64,000 nt of DNA from Stromatinia cepivora. Lineage: Eukaryota; Ascomycota; Leotiomycetes; Helotiales; Sclerotiniaceae. Made by a program: the position numbers and the translations under genes. Positions 49,322 to 62,499 of this stretch are shown here, piece by piece. The stretch's first letter is position 1. Every line of letters begins with the position of its first letter. A model generated the notes under the pieces. The model searched no databases. It saw only the letters and a program-made list of their open reading frames with translations, and had not been told where the DNA came from. The stretch lies in contig RCTD01000021.1 in the NCBI GenBank assembly GCA_014898415.1, positions 1,116,001 to 1,180,000 of the forward strand, given 5' to 3'.

Positions 49322-49487
49322 TATTAATTTTTAATATAAAAAGTAATAATATAATTAACTATATCGATTGAATTAAAGATCTATTATTTTAATAGAAATA
49401 GAATTGAAATTATCCCCAAATATGGTCTATGCACTATTGTGATCACGTGACCTCAATTCTAATCCTATGATGGCCTCATTTCCAACA
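49322..49487 (-). repeat. 5' LTR of copia copy A
   Basis: 166 bp, ends CCTCATTTCCAACA followed by the duplication AATAT. Its left half is heavily AT-shifted compared with 43649-43814. Confidence 0.9.
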
Positions 49488-50900
49488 AATATTAAGAATT
49501 AAATAATATTGAAAGAAAAGGATTCAAAACTAAATAATTTATTAATAAAATATAATAAAAAATCTAATTCTTATAATCCTTGTAAATATCATTGAAAGAG
49601 TAATTCTATTGATAAAAATTCGAATAAAATAATTAAAAAACTGAAAGTTTAAGAATTTCAATTATTCTTTAATACTGTTTTTTCTAATTCTATTTTAAAT
49701 CAATTATTGAAAGAATTTTTAAATAATTCAATTACCTTTTTTTATATTCTAGAACAAAAGATTTTAATAAAAAGTATATTATTAAAAATTCTTTATATTT
49801 TAAAAATTTTATTTACAAATAATAATAAATCTTTGAATTATTTATTGATTAACGCTTTAATTACTTCAAAAATTATTATAATAATTGTCCCCTTGATTAT
49901 TTTAAAAATTGATATTTTTAATAAAATCAAAAGTTTTAATATTCTTTATTTTATTTAGAAAGAAAAACGAGAATTTAAAAATCTTATTTTAATTAATATT
50001 AAATCAGTTATTAAAAAAAACTTTATAATAAAATTAATTGAATTAATTGATTAAAAGAAAATCAATTGATTTATAATTGATAAATATCATTTATTAATTA
50101 TTAATTCTAATTATCGAAATATTATATTTCGTTTTCGATCTCTTTTATTGAATAAATGATAATTTGTTTTTTTAACTAATACTTTGTTTTTTTCTATTAA
50201 AAAATAATTAATGAATCATTTATCTTTAAAGAATATTTCAATTATAAAAGCATCTAATATTCGAAATAATATGATTTATAAAATTAAAATCTTTGATTTA
50301 TTCAATATAAAAAAACAATTTACTGAAATTTAAATTTATATTGAAAATTTCAAATTTATATCATTTTTAAATGATAAAAATAAGATTATTATATTTTGTT
50401 CTTCTAAAAAAGATATAATTTCTTTATTAAGTTTTTTGAATTATTCTTTTTATTATTTTGATTTAGATTTAAAAAAACAAAATTATATTTTAAAGAATTT
50501 CTTTATTATTTTTGATGAATTTAATTGAATTATTATTAATATATTTAATTTAGAAAAAGGAATTGATTATCCTAATATATATTTAATTATTTATTTTAAA
50601 TTTTGTTGATCTTTTATTGATTTTTTATAAAATTCTAATAAAGAGAGAAGAGATTTAAGATTTAATAAATCTTGTTTTTTTTATAATAAATCTAAAAAGA
50701 ATAATAAAATTAGTAATATTGATTTAGATCGAATTGAATTGTATCAATATTTAAAGGAATCTTTATGTAAATATAAAATTATCGATTTATATTTAGATAA
50801 TAATATTATTAATAAATATTTATTTTTTCAAAAGATATATGATTTGTATATGAAAAGAAAGGAATTAGTAAATATGTAAATTCATTATATAAAAATTCAG
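49488..50900 (+). pseudogene. RecQ-type DNA helicase domain, RIP-degraded (telomere-linked-helicase-like)
   Basis: One plus-strand frame (starting 49707) carries the superfamily 2 motifs in order, interrupted by stops. Motif I at 49818-49832 reads NNNKS (expected GxGKS/T) in TNNNKSLNYLL. Ia reads IIIVPLIILKIDIF. Motif II at 50079-50090 is DKYH (expected DECH or DEAH). LTNTL stands for LTATL. Motif IV is IIIFCSSKKDI. Motif V is GIDYPN at 50559-50576. Motif VI at 50628-50657 is stop-NSNKERRDL (expected QESGRAGRDG). The replacements are mostly single G-to-A or C-to-T changes. RecQ-like genes of this kind are known near fungal telomeres. Downstream of motif VI the sequence (ELYQYLKESLC) continues as in the family. 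Confidence 0.85.
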
Positions 50901-51963
50901 AGAATTCAACGAAATAAAAAAAAAGAATTTGTTTATACAATAATAATTGATTTATATTCAAATAAGTATTGGATTTATAATATAATTCAATTATATAATT
51001 TAAATGAATTTTTTTAAATTGATAATTATAAATTTAATGATTATTTTAATTAAAATAATTATTCAAATGATCATTTTATAAAAAAAGAAAATTAAAGATT
51101 TTAATAATTTCAATATTCTATTAGTTCTAAATAATTATTATTTTAAATATTTATTTCTTATTTATTTTTGTTTTGTTTCTAAACAAGTTTTTAATAAAAA
51201 AAGTATATTTTCCCTAAATTTTATATAATTTTTCTTTTTGATTTTATTTGGAATATAAAACAACAAATTCAAGATTTTATTTTCAAAGATTATTCAAATG
51301 AATTTCTTAAATCTCTTTTTCAGATTGAAATTATCAATAATCGAATTGCTTTTTACAAAAAGTTTCTTAATAAAATTTATATCAATAAAATTTATACAGA
51401 TTCTATTTATGAATTCTATTTTCTTTTTAGGAATTTTGATGATTTTATTTCTTCTTAATGATTTTCTTTCTTTTTGTTCTACCAATTTCCAATATTATAT
51501 ATTATATATTATTTGAAATTTTTAATATTTTTAATAATAAAATTGAAATACAAAGATTGAAAGGTTTTATTATTATAAGAATAAAATTTATTAATATTAT
51601 TATTTTTAATATAAAAACCGATATTTTTTAGTATAGTTTTTATTTTAATAAAAATGAATTATTATTATTTTATTTTAAAATATTGTTTTGTAAATATAAA
51701 TATAAATGAATATAACAAATAAATAAGATTTTTATAAATTGATATTTTAATATTATAATAGAATTATAAAGAATTGAAGTATTGAAAGATTAATATTGAA
51801 AGGGTATATTAGAAAATTATATATTAAAGAATTAATATAAAAAGATTATATATTTAATATTGAAAGATTATTTATTGAAAGATTATTTATTAAAAGATTA
51901 TTTATTGAAAGATTATACATTGAAAGATTATATATTTTATATTGAAAAAATAATACTAAAGAT
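50901..51963. other. AT-rich tail of the helicase relic up to copia D
   Basis: Probably degraded 3' part and flank of the helicase gene. Frames at 51294-51516 lack recognisable motifs. It contains the 15-bp minisatellite. Confidence 0.4.
51859..51934. repeat. 15-bp x 5 minisatellite
   Basis: The unit ATTGAAAGATTATTT recurs at 51859, 51874, 51889, 51904 and 51919 with small changes, and looser variants extend from about 51780 to 51955. In one frame it encodes repeats of LKDYL. Confidence 0.85.
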
Positions 51964-52145
51964 TATTGGAAATGAGGCCATCATAGGATTAGAATTAAGG
52001 TCACGTGATCATAATGGTGCACAAACCATATTTGGGAATAATTTCAATTCTATTCTTATTAGAATAATAGATCCTTAATTCAATTTATATAATCAATAAT
52101 AATATTATTTTCTGTATCAAAAGTTAATAGATTATAAGTCCAATT
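51964..52145 (+). mobile_element. Copia copy D: 166-bp LTR plus 16 bp of interior, cut by copy B
   Basis: The LTR spans 51964-52129 (begins TATTGGAAATGAGGCC, ends AAGTTAATA). It is followed by GATTATAAGTCCAATT, which matches the first bases inside the other copies. Copy B's LTR then starts at once. The rest of D must lie beyond the nested elements, outside the window. Confidence 0.8.
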
Positions 52146-55100
52146 TGTTGGAAATGAGACCATCATAGGATTAGAATTGAGGTCATGTGATCACAATGAT
52201 GCACAGACCATATTTGGGGATAACTTCAATTCTATTTCTATTAGAATAATAAATCCTTAGTTCAATTTATATAATCAACAATACTATTATTTCCTATACC
52301 AAAAATTAATAGATTATGAAATCCGATTATATAATAATGATTAAAAAACAAAGCAAATCAAGAAAGAATTAATATAACTAATAAAAATAAAACGGAATAA
52401 AAATCAGAATTTTTATACAATATCATTGAAGTAGAGTTGAAATATAATAATATAGTTTATAATTTATAATATTATAGGCCAAAATAAAGAGCAATCTGTA
52501 CAATACCGATACAGAATTATAATAAAAATAAAGAGCAAATTCGTATAGCTATAAGAAAATATATTATAATACAATTTTACGAATTTTCTTATTGTTTTAT
52601 TTTTATATTTCTTTATTATTTTGAAGTTATTTGTTATATATTTTTTAAAATCGTTTTAAAAACCTGAAGATTATCTTTGATATTTATTAAACAATAAAAA
52701 ATTTTTATAATATCGGAATCAAATAATCCTTCGAAATTCGATTAAAACAATTATAAACGATGGTTTAAACAAATGAAGATATAATTAAAAAGGAAAAGAT
52801 GGTTTTATATAATTGATCAAATATTAAATGAATATATATAGATTGCAGGATCCAATATAATATTTGTCTATAAAATCAATGGTCGTATATATTACAATAT
52901 CGAATTGAAATCGGAATATTTAAAGAACAAAGCGAATATATTATTATATATTTGTATAATATTTAATAATAACAATGAAGCCTTTATCGATGAATATTCA
53001 ATAGTATATATATTCTAAAGATATCTTAAATCGAAATATACTAGAACCAATATAGTTATAATCAATATATATATAATAATGATCCAGAACTTCAAATTTC
53101 AATCTGATATTTATCCTGATATAATTATTATTGAAATCCAGAATAAATTGAAAAAGTATAAAAGGAAATTAGGGATTATAAATAAAAACTATTAATTAGT
53201 ATATCAAGATATTGTCTTGTTTTTGATTTTAATATATAATCTTCCAATCAATTATCAAGGAATAATGAATATATTGAATATTCAAATTAATTTTAATATT
53301 GACGATAAAATCAAACATTTACAAATTAAGGAATTTCATTTTAAAAATGAATTAAAGCAAATACAAATTACAAAAGGATTTAGATATATTTTTTAATATC
53401 AAGAATCAGATTTCGAAACCCCAAATAATACTTATAATCTGTATCAAAAGAAAGATTATTATATATAAAATTATTTATATTTAATATAAATTAGCAAATT
53501 CTTTTATAATTATTTTTGTTATTAAAAAAAAAAGAATTATCGAATCCGAAGAAGATCTATTTCAACAAAAAAGATTAAGTATATTTTGTTAATAATATCT
53601 TTGAATCAAATTTTGATATTAAGGATATAATAGAAAAAGATTATAATTTGATAAAAGAGATTATTAATAAAGTTTCCTTTAATAAATAGTATATCGATAT
53701 AAATATTTTTTTTATATATATTTGATTAATCTTTATTATTTAAATCAATAGATTTTATTATTAAATAAAGAATAAAGATTAATAAAGGAATAATATATTA
53801 TTATCATTAGGATTTAGTAGATATAATATATAAAGATAATTCTAAGATATTATTTTCAAATATATTATATATATCAAAGCTAGAAATAAATTTGTTATTA
53901 GGAAAAAAGATCTATGAAATAGGATTGCAAAGGGAATTCAATTTTCATTATATATATTTCAAAAAGAATAATAAAAAAATCATTTATATTAAAATATAAA
54001 ATAGAAGATATATAATTTTATATATAATTAAAGAATACGAAGATATAGTTTTTTGTTCGAATATATATTAAAATGATCAGGAAAAAAGCTTTTCTTTAAA
54101 GATAATCGATAGTATTAAAGATATTGATAACGAATTAATATTTAAGGAAAAAGAGAGATATCTATTATAATATCGAAAATTTAATTATCTAGATTTAGAT
54201 AAGATCAAGAATCTATATAAAGTATTCAATATAACCAAATCAATAAAAATCCTAATTGAATTAGATATTTACAAAGTATATATATTTACTAAAATAACCA
54301 ATTATATTCCGAAACAATTGAGTTTATATAAATTAAAGAGATTCGAATTTATATATTTCGATATTGCAAAATCATTCCCAAAATCGATTTGAAGGAATTG
54401 TTATTTTATATTGATCATCGATAATTGTATAAAAATAAATTGGATTATACTATTTAAACAAAAAGATAATATAATTCAAATATTGAAAACTTGAAAAAAG
54501 AAAATGAAATTAATTATTAAAGAAAAGATTATTATAATTAGGATTAATAATATATCGGAATTCCTATAAGCTATTCGTAAATGATTATTAGGTATATAAT
54601 CCGAAATTATAATAATTGTTTTCTTATATTAAAATAAATCTACAAAATAGAATATAAGGATTGTAAAAACAAATACAAAAGTAATATTAAAAGAAACTGA
54701 ATTATTATTAAAATTTTAAAATAAAGTTATAAAATATAATACTTATATCAAAAATCGTATTAGTATTAATTCTAATATAAATAAAATAGATCGATCTTTT
54801 ATAAAAACTTTTATAAATATAATATTAGATATAAAAATATATAAAATTTGGGGGAGCAAATGTTATATTTATATCAATCCCAAAATTATTCTAAAAATGC
54901 AAAAATACAACAAATTATAAAATATTTCAAAAATTAATATATTTTTAGAATATTCAAAAATTATAAATAAATATATCAAAGTATATTCTCTAAAATTAGA
55001 TTATATATTTCAATTAAAAAAAGTAATTATAAATGAATCTTATTGAGGAGGAGATTTGAATTTTAAATTAAGAAATTGTGAATCAAGTTTATAAAGAACA

Positions 55101-56163
55101 AAGAATGTAAAGTCAAATCGAAGATTTTATAATAAACTAATAATAAACAAAGTATTTTTTCTATTGTTAATATTAAATGTGATATCTATATCATTTTTAT
55201 TTTAAGTATTTTTTCTAGTAGATATTATATTGAATTCAATGATTATATTAAGTATTCCAATTGTCGAATTGAAATCAAATAAATTAAAGATATTAATATT
55301 AATATACAATAAAAATAAAGATAATAATATTCAAAAAACAAATCAAGAATTTTCTTTCAAGGATATTTTAAATATCGAATCCATCATTCCAGAAATTTCA
55401 ATTCAAAAATCAACTTTTGTAGATTTTGAATTTATACCAAAAACAAAATTTAAAATTATCTTAAATTTTGTTGATAAGTTTATTTCAATAGAATCAGAAA
55501 ACAAAGTAAATCTATAATCATTTGAAATCGAATAAAAGAATATAATAAATCTTGAAAACAAACCCTTAAGATATCTAATACAAAAACGAAAAAGAAATAT
55601 AGAATAAGATTTTAAAGAAAAATAGAAAAGCAAAATTATAAGGGTATTAATTGCAATATTTATATAAATCAAAACTTAAGAAAATATAGAATATATTATA
55701 ATTATAATTTCAATTATTTACAAAATAGATCTTTATATTAAAAATAAAATCGTTTTAGATTTCATGATTTCATTAATAAATATAGATAATATAAAAGGTA
55801 TAATATATCCAGCCAAAGAAATTCTGAAAATCAAAATATTAAGAATTTATAAAGAAATAATATCGGATCAAAAATACTCTGAAAAATAGAAGAAAATTAT
55901 TCAAAAGGAAATTATATCTTTGATTCAAAATAGTATTTAAAAAGAATATATATTCCTTAAAGAAAGTAATCTGGTTTCAACAAAATAGATATTTATAATT
56001 AAAATAAAGGATAACAAAATAAAACAATTCAAGATAAGATTAATGGTTTCAGGATTCAATTAAATATTAAAAAAAGATTATAACGAAATATTTGTATTAA
56101 TAATAAGATTAGATATATTCAGATTATTCCTAATTATTATTATAAAAGAAAATTTAGAATATT
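52146..56163 (+). mobile_element. Copia copy B: 5' LTR and interior to mid reverse transcriptase, cut by copy C
   Basis: The LTR is 52146-52311 (166 bp, TGTTGGAAATGAGACC..ATTAATA). The interior is colinear with copy A read on its minus strand: a pre-integrase segment (FNYLDLDKIKNLYKVF near 54190), then the region 55230-55517, almost the same protein as at 46377-46099 in copy A, then the start of reverse transcriptase (IIIKENLEY). It ends at 56163 where copy C's LTR begins. In copy A the same sequence runs on unbroken. Confidence 0.85.
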
Positions 56164-57892
56164 TGTTGGAAATAAGGCCATCATAGGATTAGAATTGAGG
56201 TCATGTGATCACAATAATGTACAGACCATATTTGAGGATAATCTCAATTCTATTTTTATTAGAATTATAAATCCTTAATTCAATCTATATAATTAACAAT
56301 ATTATTATTTCCTGTATCAAAAGTTAATAAATTATAAGATCTGGTTATATAGTAATGATTAGAAAACAAAGCAAATTGAGAAAGGATTAGTATAGCTAGT
56401 AAAAATGAAATAAAATGAAAATCAGAGTTTTCATATAGTATTATTGAAACAAAGTTGAAATATAATAATATAATTTATAATTTATAATATTATAGATCAG
56501 AGTGGAGAGCAATCTGTATAATGCTGATACAGAATTATAACAAAAGCGAAGAGCAAATTTGTATAACTATAAGAAAATATATTATAATACGATTTTACAA
56601 ATTTTCTTATTATTTTATCTTTATATTTCTTTATTATTCTGAATCTATTTATAATATATTTTTTAAGATTATCTTAAAAACCTGAAGACTATTTTCGATA
56701 TTTATCAAATAGTAAGAAATCTTTATAATATCGGAATCAAATAATTTTTCGAAGTTCGATCAAAATAATTATAAATAATGATTTAGATAAACAAAGATAT
56801 AATTGAAAGGGAAAGAATGGTTTTATATAATTGATTAAATATTAAATGAATATATATAGATTGTAGGATTGAATATAGTATCTGTTTATGAGATCAATGG
56901 TTGTATATATTATAATGTTGAATTGAAATCGGAATACTTAAAAGATAAAACGAATATATTATTATATATTTGTACAATATTTAATGATAATGATAAAATC
57001 TTTATTAACGAATATTCAATAATATATATATTCTAGAAATACTTTAAATCGAAATATATTAGAGTTAATATAATCATAGTCAATATATATATAATAATAA
57101 TCTAGAATTTCAAATTTCAATCTGATATTTATTCCGATATAATTATTATCGAAGTTTAAAACAAATTGAAAGAGTATAGAAAGAAATTAGGGGTTATAAA
57201 TGAAAACTATTGATCAATATATCAAAATATTGTTTTATTTTTAGTTTTAATATATAATCTTTTAATCGATTATCAAAAAGTAATGAATATATTGGATATC
57301 CAAATTAGCTTTAGTATCGATAATAAAATCAAGTATTTGTAGGTTAAGGAACTTTATTTTAAGGATAAATCAAAGCAAATGCAAATTGCAAAAAGATTTA
57401 GATATATTTCTCGATATCAAGAATCAGATTTCGAGATTTTAAATAATATTTGTAATCTATATTAAAAGGAAAATTATTATATATAAGATTATTTATATTT
57501 AATATAAATTAATAAATTCTTTTGTAATTATTTTTGTTATTAAAAGAGAAAAGGATTATTGAATCCGAAGAAGGTTTATTTCAATAAGAAAGATCAAATA
57601 CATTTTGTTAATAATATTTCTAAATTAAACTTCAATATTAAAAATATAATAAAGGAAGATTGCAATTTGATAAAGAAAACTATTAATAAAATTTCCTTTA
57701 ATAAATAATATATTGATATAGGTGTTTTTTTATATATATCTGATTAATCTTTATTATTCAGATTAATAGATTTTATTATTAAATAAAGAATAAAGATTAA
57801 TAGGGAAATGATATATTGTTGTTATTAGGATTTAGTGGATATAATATATAAAAATGATTTTAAAATATTATTTTTAAATATATTATATATAT
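56164..57892 (+). mobile_element. Copia copy C: 5' LTR and first 1.56 kb of interior, cut by element E
   Basis: The LTR is 56164-56329 (166 bp). The interior from 56330 parallels 52312 onward in copy B with mainly C/T and G/A differences. It stops at 57892 where the 291-bp LTR of element E begins. Confidence 0.85.
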
Positions 57893-58183
57893 TGTGAAAG
57901 AGGTAGGTCGAGATACGTGCGTCCCGATAGTATACTGTAAGGGGAAATGGGAATTGGAACTGATCAGATTATATTGTAAAGATTTTAAATAGTAAAATTA
58001 ATAGGTTTAGATAATGATTTGGATTATATACAAATGGGGTACAAAAAGATTAATAGAAAACGATTGATTTCTTTTAAAAAGAAAAGAGCAGAATCCTTTT
58101 TTATATTTAATTATAAAGAGTTATATAATTATATAACTACAAATTAGTTATATATTAGATCTTAATATCCCAATTTTCTTATA
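57893..58183 (-). repeat. LTR of element E (291 bp)
   Basis: Aligns with the solo LTR 43833-44124. For example, GATAGTATACTG here stands for GATAGCACGCTG there, and the end CTTATA for CTCACA, all transitions. Confidence 0.88.
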
Positions 58184-58197
58184 TCCTTCCCTTCCCC
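58184..58197 (-). other. Polypurine tract of element E
   Basis: The plus strand TCCTTCCCTTCCCC is GGGGAAGGGAAGGA on the coding strand, directly before the 3' LTR. Confidence 0.7.
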
Positions 58198-58299
58198 GAA
58201 ATATATATTCTATTTGGTCTTAGGATAGCTTATAAAAGGTAAAAATCAAAAAGATCAAAAAATAATTAGATTAGAAAAAGCCAATTAAAATATCAACAA

Positions 58300-59763
58300 A
58301 TTAGAGTGGTAAACAATTTTTAAGATTGTCTTAAAAAAACAGTATACTTCAGGTTCTTATTGGTCCAAATCTGCTTTTATCGCCTTTTTATCAAATTCAA
58401 TAAAAGTTTCAAATTCTTGAAAAGTATTTTCATTATTCTTTTTATCTTCGATCTTTCTTAAATATTTAGTTGAATACTTTACAATGAACTTTATATTTGT
58501 AGTTAGATTTTTTGATAATTCCTAAATACGATTTGAATAGCGAGTAGAGACTTTTGGCATTATAAGTTTTTGCCTAGTATTAAAGAGATGATTCTTTCTT
58601 TTATTGTTAGATCTCGCAAAAGGCTTCTTTGCTGAAAAGCGATTCATTTATTCTCCATCTGATTCACAATCTATATCAGGGATTGAAGCGATACCTTGTA
58701 TTCCAGAAGATCCAGTTGGGGACGGATTGGGTGGTATTGTAGGTTGGTTCTAAATCGGTTCTCACCCTGTAACTTCTTTTCCCTTTCCAGTAAGTTTTTT
58801 TGATGTAAATTGAGGTTTCCCAATAGAAGATTCTCCACTAATTAGATTCATAACCTTTCAATTGCCAGCGTTTTCTTTATTAGGGAATTCATTATCTTCG
58901 AGATCTTTATCACGAAAAACTTTTTACCTTTATAAAGGTATATCATAACTTACAAATAATAATCGATCTCTTTATTACTTTTCCTTATTTTAAAATACTT
59001 TAAATTAAATGATCAGATTTATTATTACAAGATTACATTATCATTTATATCAAAATTCGAATTCATTATTATTGGTTTTGAGTAATCTATTTGTTATTCT
59101 TTTTATAATATTAAAATTCTAAGATAAATATCCTAAAAAGATTATAGAAAGATAATCTTGTAAAACAAAATTGATATTAAAAGAAAAGGATTGGGGGATA
59201 TAAAGGCTTTTTTTATTAAGTTCGTTTAATTCAAAAGAAACAATTTGATTTTGGAAAAATCTCTAAAAGTTTTTATAAGAGTTATCATTTTTTATATTCT
59301 TTTTATCCGAAATTACAGTTAAATAAAAGATCGATATCAAAATCGATTTATAGGATCCAGGAGAATCGGTATATCTTAAAATGATATCTAATCGAATTAC
59401 AATTGTTCGGGATTCAGGTCTAATTAGGGTCTTTTAACGAAATTGATTCTTTTGTTTGGTTTTTTGAAAAGTTTCTTTTTTTATTGTTTAATTAAGATTA
59501 TATTATAATTGATAAATAAAAGAGTACTTTTTTAGAAATTCTCGAATTAAATTATCATTGTTATTTAATTTATAAGAAGTAAGGATTTGATACTTTTTAT
59601 AGAAGTTTTTAATTGATTCCTTTGGTTTAAAAAGGTTAATTATGATAATCATTTTTTTTGAAGCTTTTTTTTGTTTACCTTTAAAAGTTAAATAGAAAAG
59701 GTTAGAAAAAGAATAATAAAGGTTAAACTTTTTATTACAATTAGGAAAACACAATATAGGCAA
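58300..59763 (-). pseudogene. Gag-like coding remnant
   Basis: The minus-strand frame 59763-59503 has NLFKPKESIKNFYKKYQIL and DNLIREFLKKY, resembling the capsid-region helices of fungal gypsy gag. Downstream, minus-strand frames with few stops are Pro/Ser/Lys-rich (for example around 58800-58640). The location, close to the 3' LTR and after integrase, is unexpected. Confidence 0.45.
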
Positions 59764-60634
59764 AGGTATTAATATAAAACAGAATTTTTTATTTTTCCGA
59801 ATATAGATAGTAATATATTATAAAGCAGAATCGTATCTTAAAAGGAATTGAATAATCGAAAAATAGCAATTCAAAAGCAGATCTCCTTTAAAGACTCTAT
59901 AGAAATATTATTTGTAAGTAGCGAAAATATCTTTGCAAATATTTCGCAAATCGAATTCATCTTTTTATTCGAAGATATACTAAAATGAAAAAATATGTAG
60001 GGTAAATTGATTTTCAAAGGATTTTCTATTTAATGATTCTAATAGAAAAAGATTATCTTTGAAAGTTTCATTAGAGTTAGGGGAATAGAAGTTTTTTATT
60101 GAACTGAATTGATTAGGGTTGAGGGTTTGTTTTGATTATTCCAAAGCTAAAAACTGATACAAACGGAATCAAGGGTAGAATACCTTTATCAACTTTATTT
60201 CATTAATATGTTTTCAATTCCTAGTAATAATAATTAATTTGTTTTGTAATTCTTTAGCCAAAATATACTTCGACTTTAGATCGAGGAACTTTGCCAGGGT
60301 ATACAAATGGTATATATATGGAATATTTATAATGACTTACTCTTTCAATAATACAACAACTTTCCATTTTATTTAATCGGTAATGTATTCATTATTCATC
60401 AAAAAGTATTATCCTTTTTCAAATTGATAATCTAAATCGTAAAAGCAGCTTTTCAGTTTTCGTGAAGAATTTAAAACTATTTTAAAATTATCGAAGATTG
60501 AATTGTTATTGTTTGAAACAAATTTAGTATTGTAATTAATTGTATAATAATGAAATATGAATCTATTTAAAATAAATAGATAAAAAGGGGCTTTTTTCGA
60601 GAGATCAAAATGATAATCTTTTTTTTTTTATTTA

Positions 60635-61910
60635 TTGATATTTGTAATTGTAGGCTCCGAAATTGATATAATCGTTTGGGAGTGGAGAAGTCGGCGTATA
60701 CGAAGAATATCTAGTGTAGCAATTATTTCCAATTGTTCTTTAGTATTAGATTCCTTTTCATCATTATTATTATTGAAGGGTATTGGAGTAGTTTCTATGA
60801 TAATTATTTTATGGATAGGTTTATTTTTTTATTGAATTTCAAAAAAGTTTTCGCTTTTATAATATTCTTTCAGAAACCCGAGATTATTGAAAGTAAATCT
60901 ATAGATTCTAAGAACAGAATTTTATATAAAATTGTAAGGGAAAGGTGTTCAATTTTTTTTATTCTTTATATCGGTTTTCGTAATAAATTTATATATAATA
61001 TAAAAATCTACAGAGCTGTACTTTTTGACTCCTTTATCTTTTTTTTATATAAAGCATTCAATCATATACTTGTTCAGAAACTTTATAAGGATTTGAGGGT
61101 TAAAATAAAAGATGTAATAAACTATATCCGTTTTTATTGAAATATCATTTAAATTTATATCTTTCAATTAAAGACAAGCGAGAGCTTTTCCTTGGGCGGT
61201 TGTTTAAATTCTTTCGAGATTTTTAAGATCTTCTTTGGCTTTATTATAATATTGTTCGATAAATTGAATTGTATTGTTGTTCTTAGCAAAATAACTGGTT
61301 TTGGAGAGATCAATCACTTTATAAAACTTTTAATCTTCGATTTAATCTTTTATTTTATTTGTAAAGTCTTCAATAAAATTAATAATACTTATAGAATAAT
61401 TGAATCATTATTCAAAAGCATTATATTTTTCCTTAATTTCAAGAGTTTCAATAAATGCGAATATTTCGATTTCGCTATTAAAGGAATGATTCTTATATTG
61501 AATAAAAAAAGGGGTATTATTATTAATAAAGTAAAAGGTTATAATTTGACTAAATCCTTTTTTAGATATTATATCAAAACTTAAATAAAAGCTTGTATGA
61601 ATGATAAAATGAATACAAACAAAAAATTGATAACTTCAAATCAAATTATTAGAAAAAGCAGATTTAAAAAAAAAATATTGAATTATTCAAATATTATTTA
61701 GGAATTGTTTGTAAATTGTTTAAAAGCGAGATCGATAGTATAATAAGTTTTTTCAAAGAAAATTCAAATATCCTTCCCCTTTTAAAGATTATGAAATTTT
61801 CTTTATCGAACTTTTTAATTAATGGTCAAAAGCTTGTAGCAATAATTCCTTTTCGGTTTGTTACATTTGCTTTTTTCCTTCTAATTTTATATCGTTTTGC
61901 GATTGAATAA
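60635..61910 (-). other. Degraded coding-like DNA of unclear identity in element E
   Basis: Plus-strand frames here look like shadows. The minus strand opposite 60830-60640 reads like coding sequence (TPIPF, KEQLEIIATLDILRIRRLL) but I cannot assign it. Confidence 0.3.
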
Positions 61911-62499
61911 AGAATAATCCTTGATTATTTGTTATCTTTTATTTGGAAGGTTATGGATATCTAGAAATTTGGTTCTTTTGATTTATCTATTTATGCAAAT
62001 CCTTAGAATTGTTATTTACAAAAAGATCTAAATGTAAAACATATTTTTTGAAATGGATATCTATATAAATTCCATTAAACAGGGTACCATTCATCTCTTC
62101 AAGAGTGTATATAGAAAGACCCTTCAATTTCTTTATTATTTTATAAAGTCTGTATTATTTGAAAGTAAGTTTTGTATTACAAAATATATCGATTTTTGAT
62201 CAGGGATTGTAGTATAGAATTATATCTTCAATTCGAATATTCTTATTTAATGTTTTGCAATTGAGATTATATCGAAGTTTATTATTTTCTTTGTAGTATT
62301 ATTTATGAAAGATTACTTCTTTAATATCTTCATCTAATATTTTTAATTGTTATACTTTAATAACTAATAAATCTTTCCAGGTTTGTATACTTTCTCAATC
62401 AAGGATCCTCCAAATCGTATATATAATTTCAAAAGATAATACAATTTTTCATCTATAGATCAATTCAAATGATATTTTATTTGTTGATTTGTAAATTGA

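Larger units (their letters stand above)
43649..49487 (-). mobile_element. Ty1/copia retrotransposon, copy A, RIP-degraded, inside the helicase relic
   Basis: Identical-length LTRs (166 bp) lie at 43649-43814 and 49322-49487, with the 5-bp duplication AATAT at 43644-43648 and 49488-49492. Order on the minus strand is that of copia elements: integrase region, reverse transcriptase, then an RNase H end at about 44350-44180 (FKYIDINYHFIKN, then IADEITKPYIRIAF, compare KHIDIRYHFIRE and ADIFTKPL in the family). The element is 5,839 bp including a nested 292-bp solo LTR (43833-44124). Stops in every frame show it is dead. The same interior occurs inverted at 52312-56163. Confidence 0.9.

Noticed and set aside
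55403..55672. Minus-strand 89-aa frame in copia B, also found at 45944-46213 (plus)
   Set aside because: The opposite strand is the copia coding strand; conservation between copies reflects element identity and not a separate gene.
60635..61910. Series of plus-strand hydrophobic frames (membrane-protein-like)
   Set aside because: Phe/Ile/Leu-rich frames arise as the reverse of Lys/Asn/Glu codons in RIP-degraded DNA, and the minus strand reads more like coding sequence.
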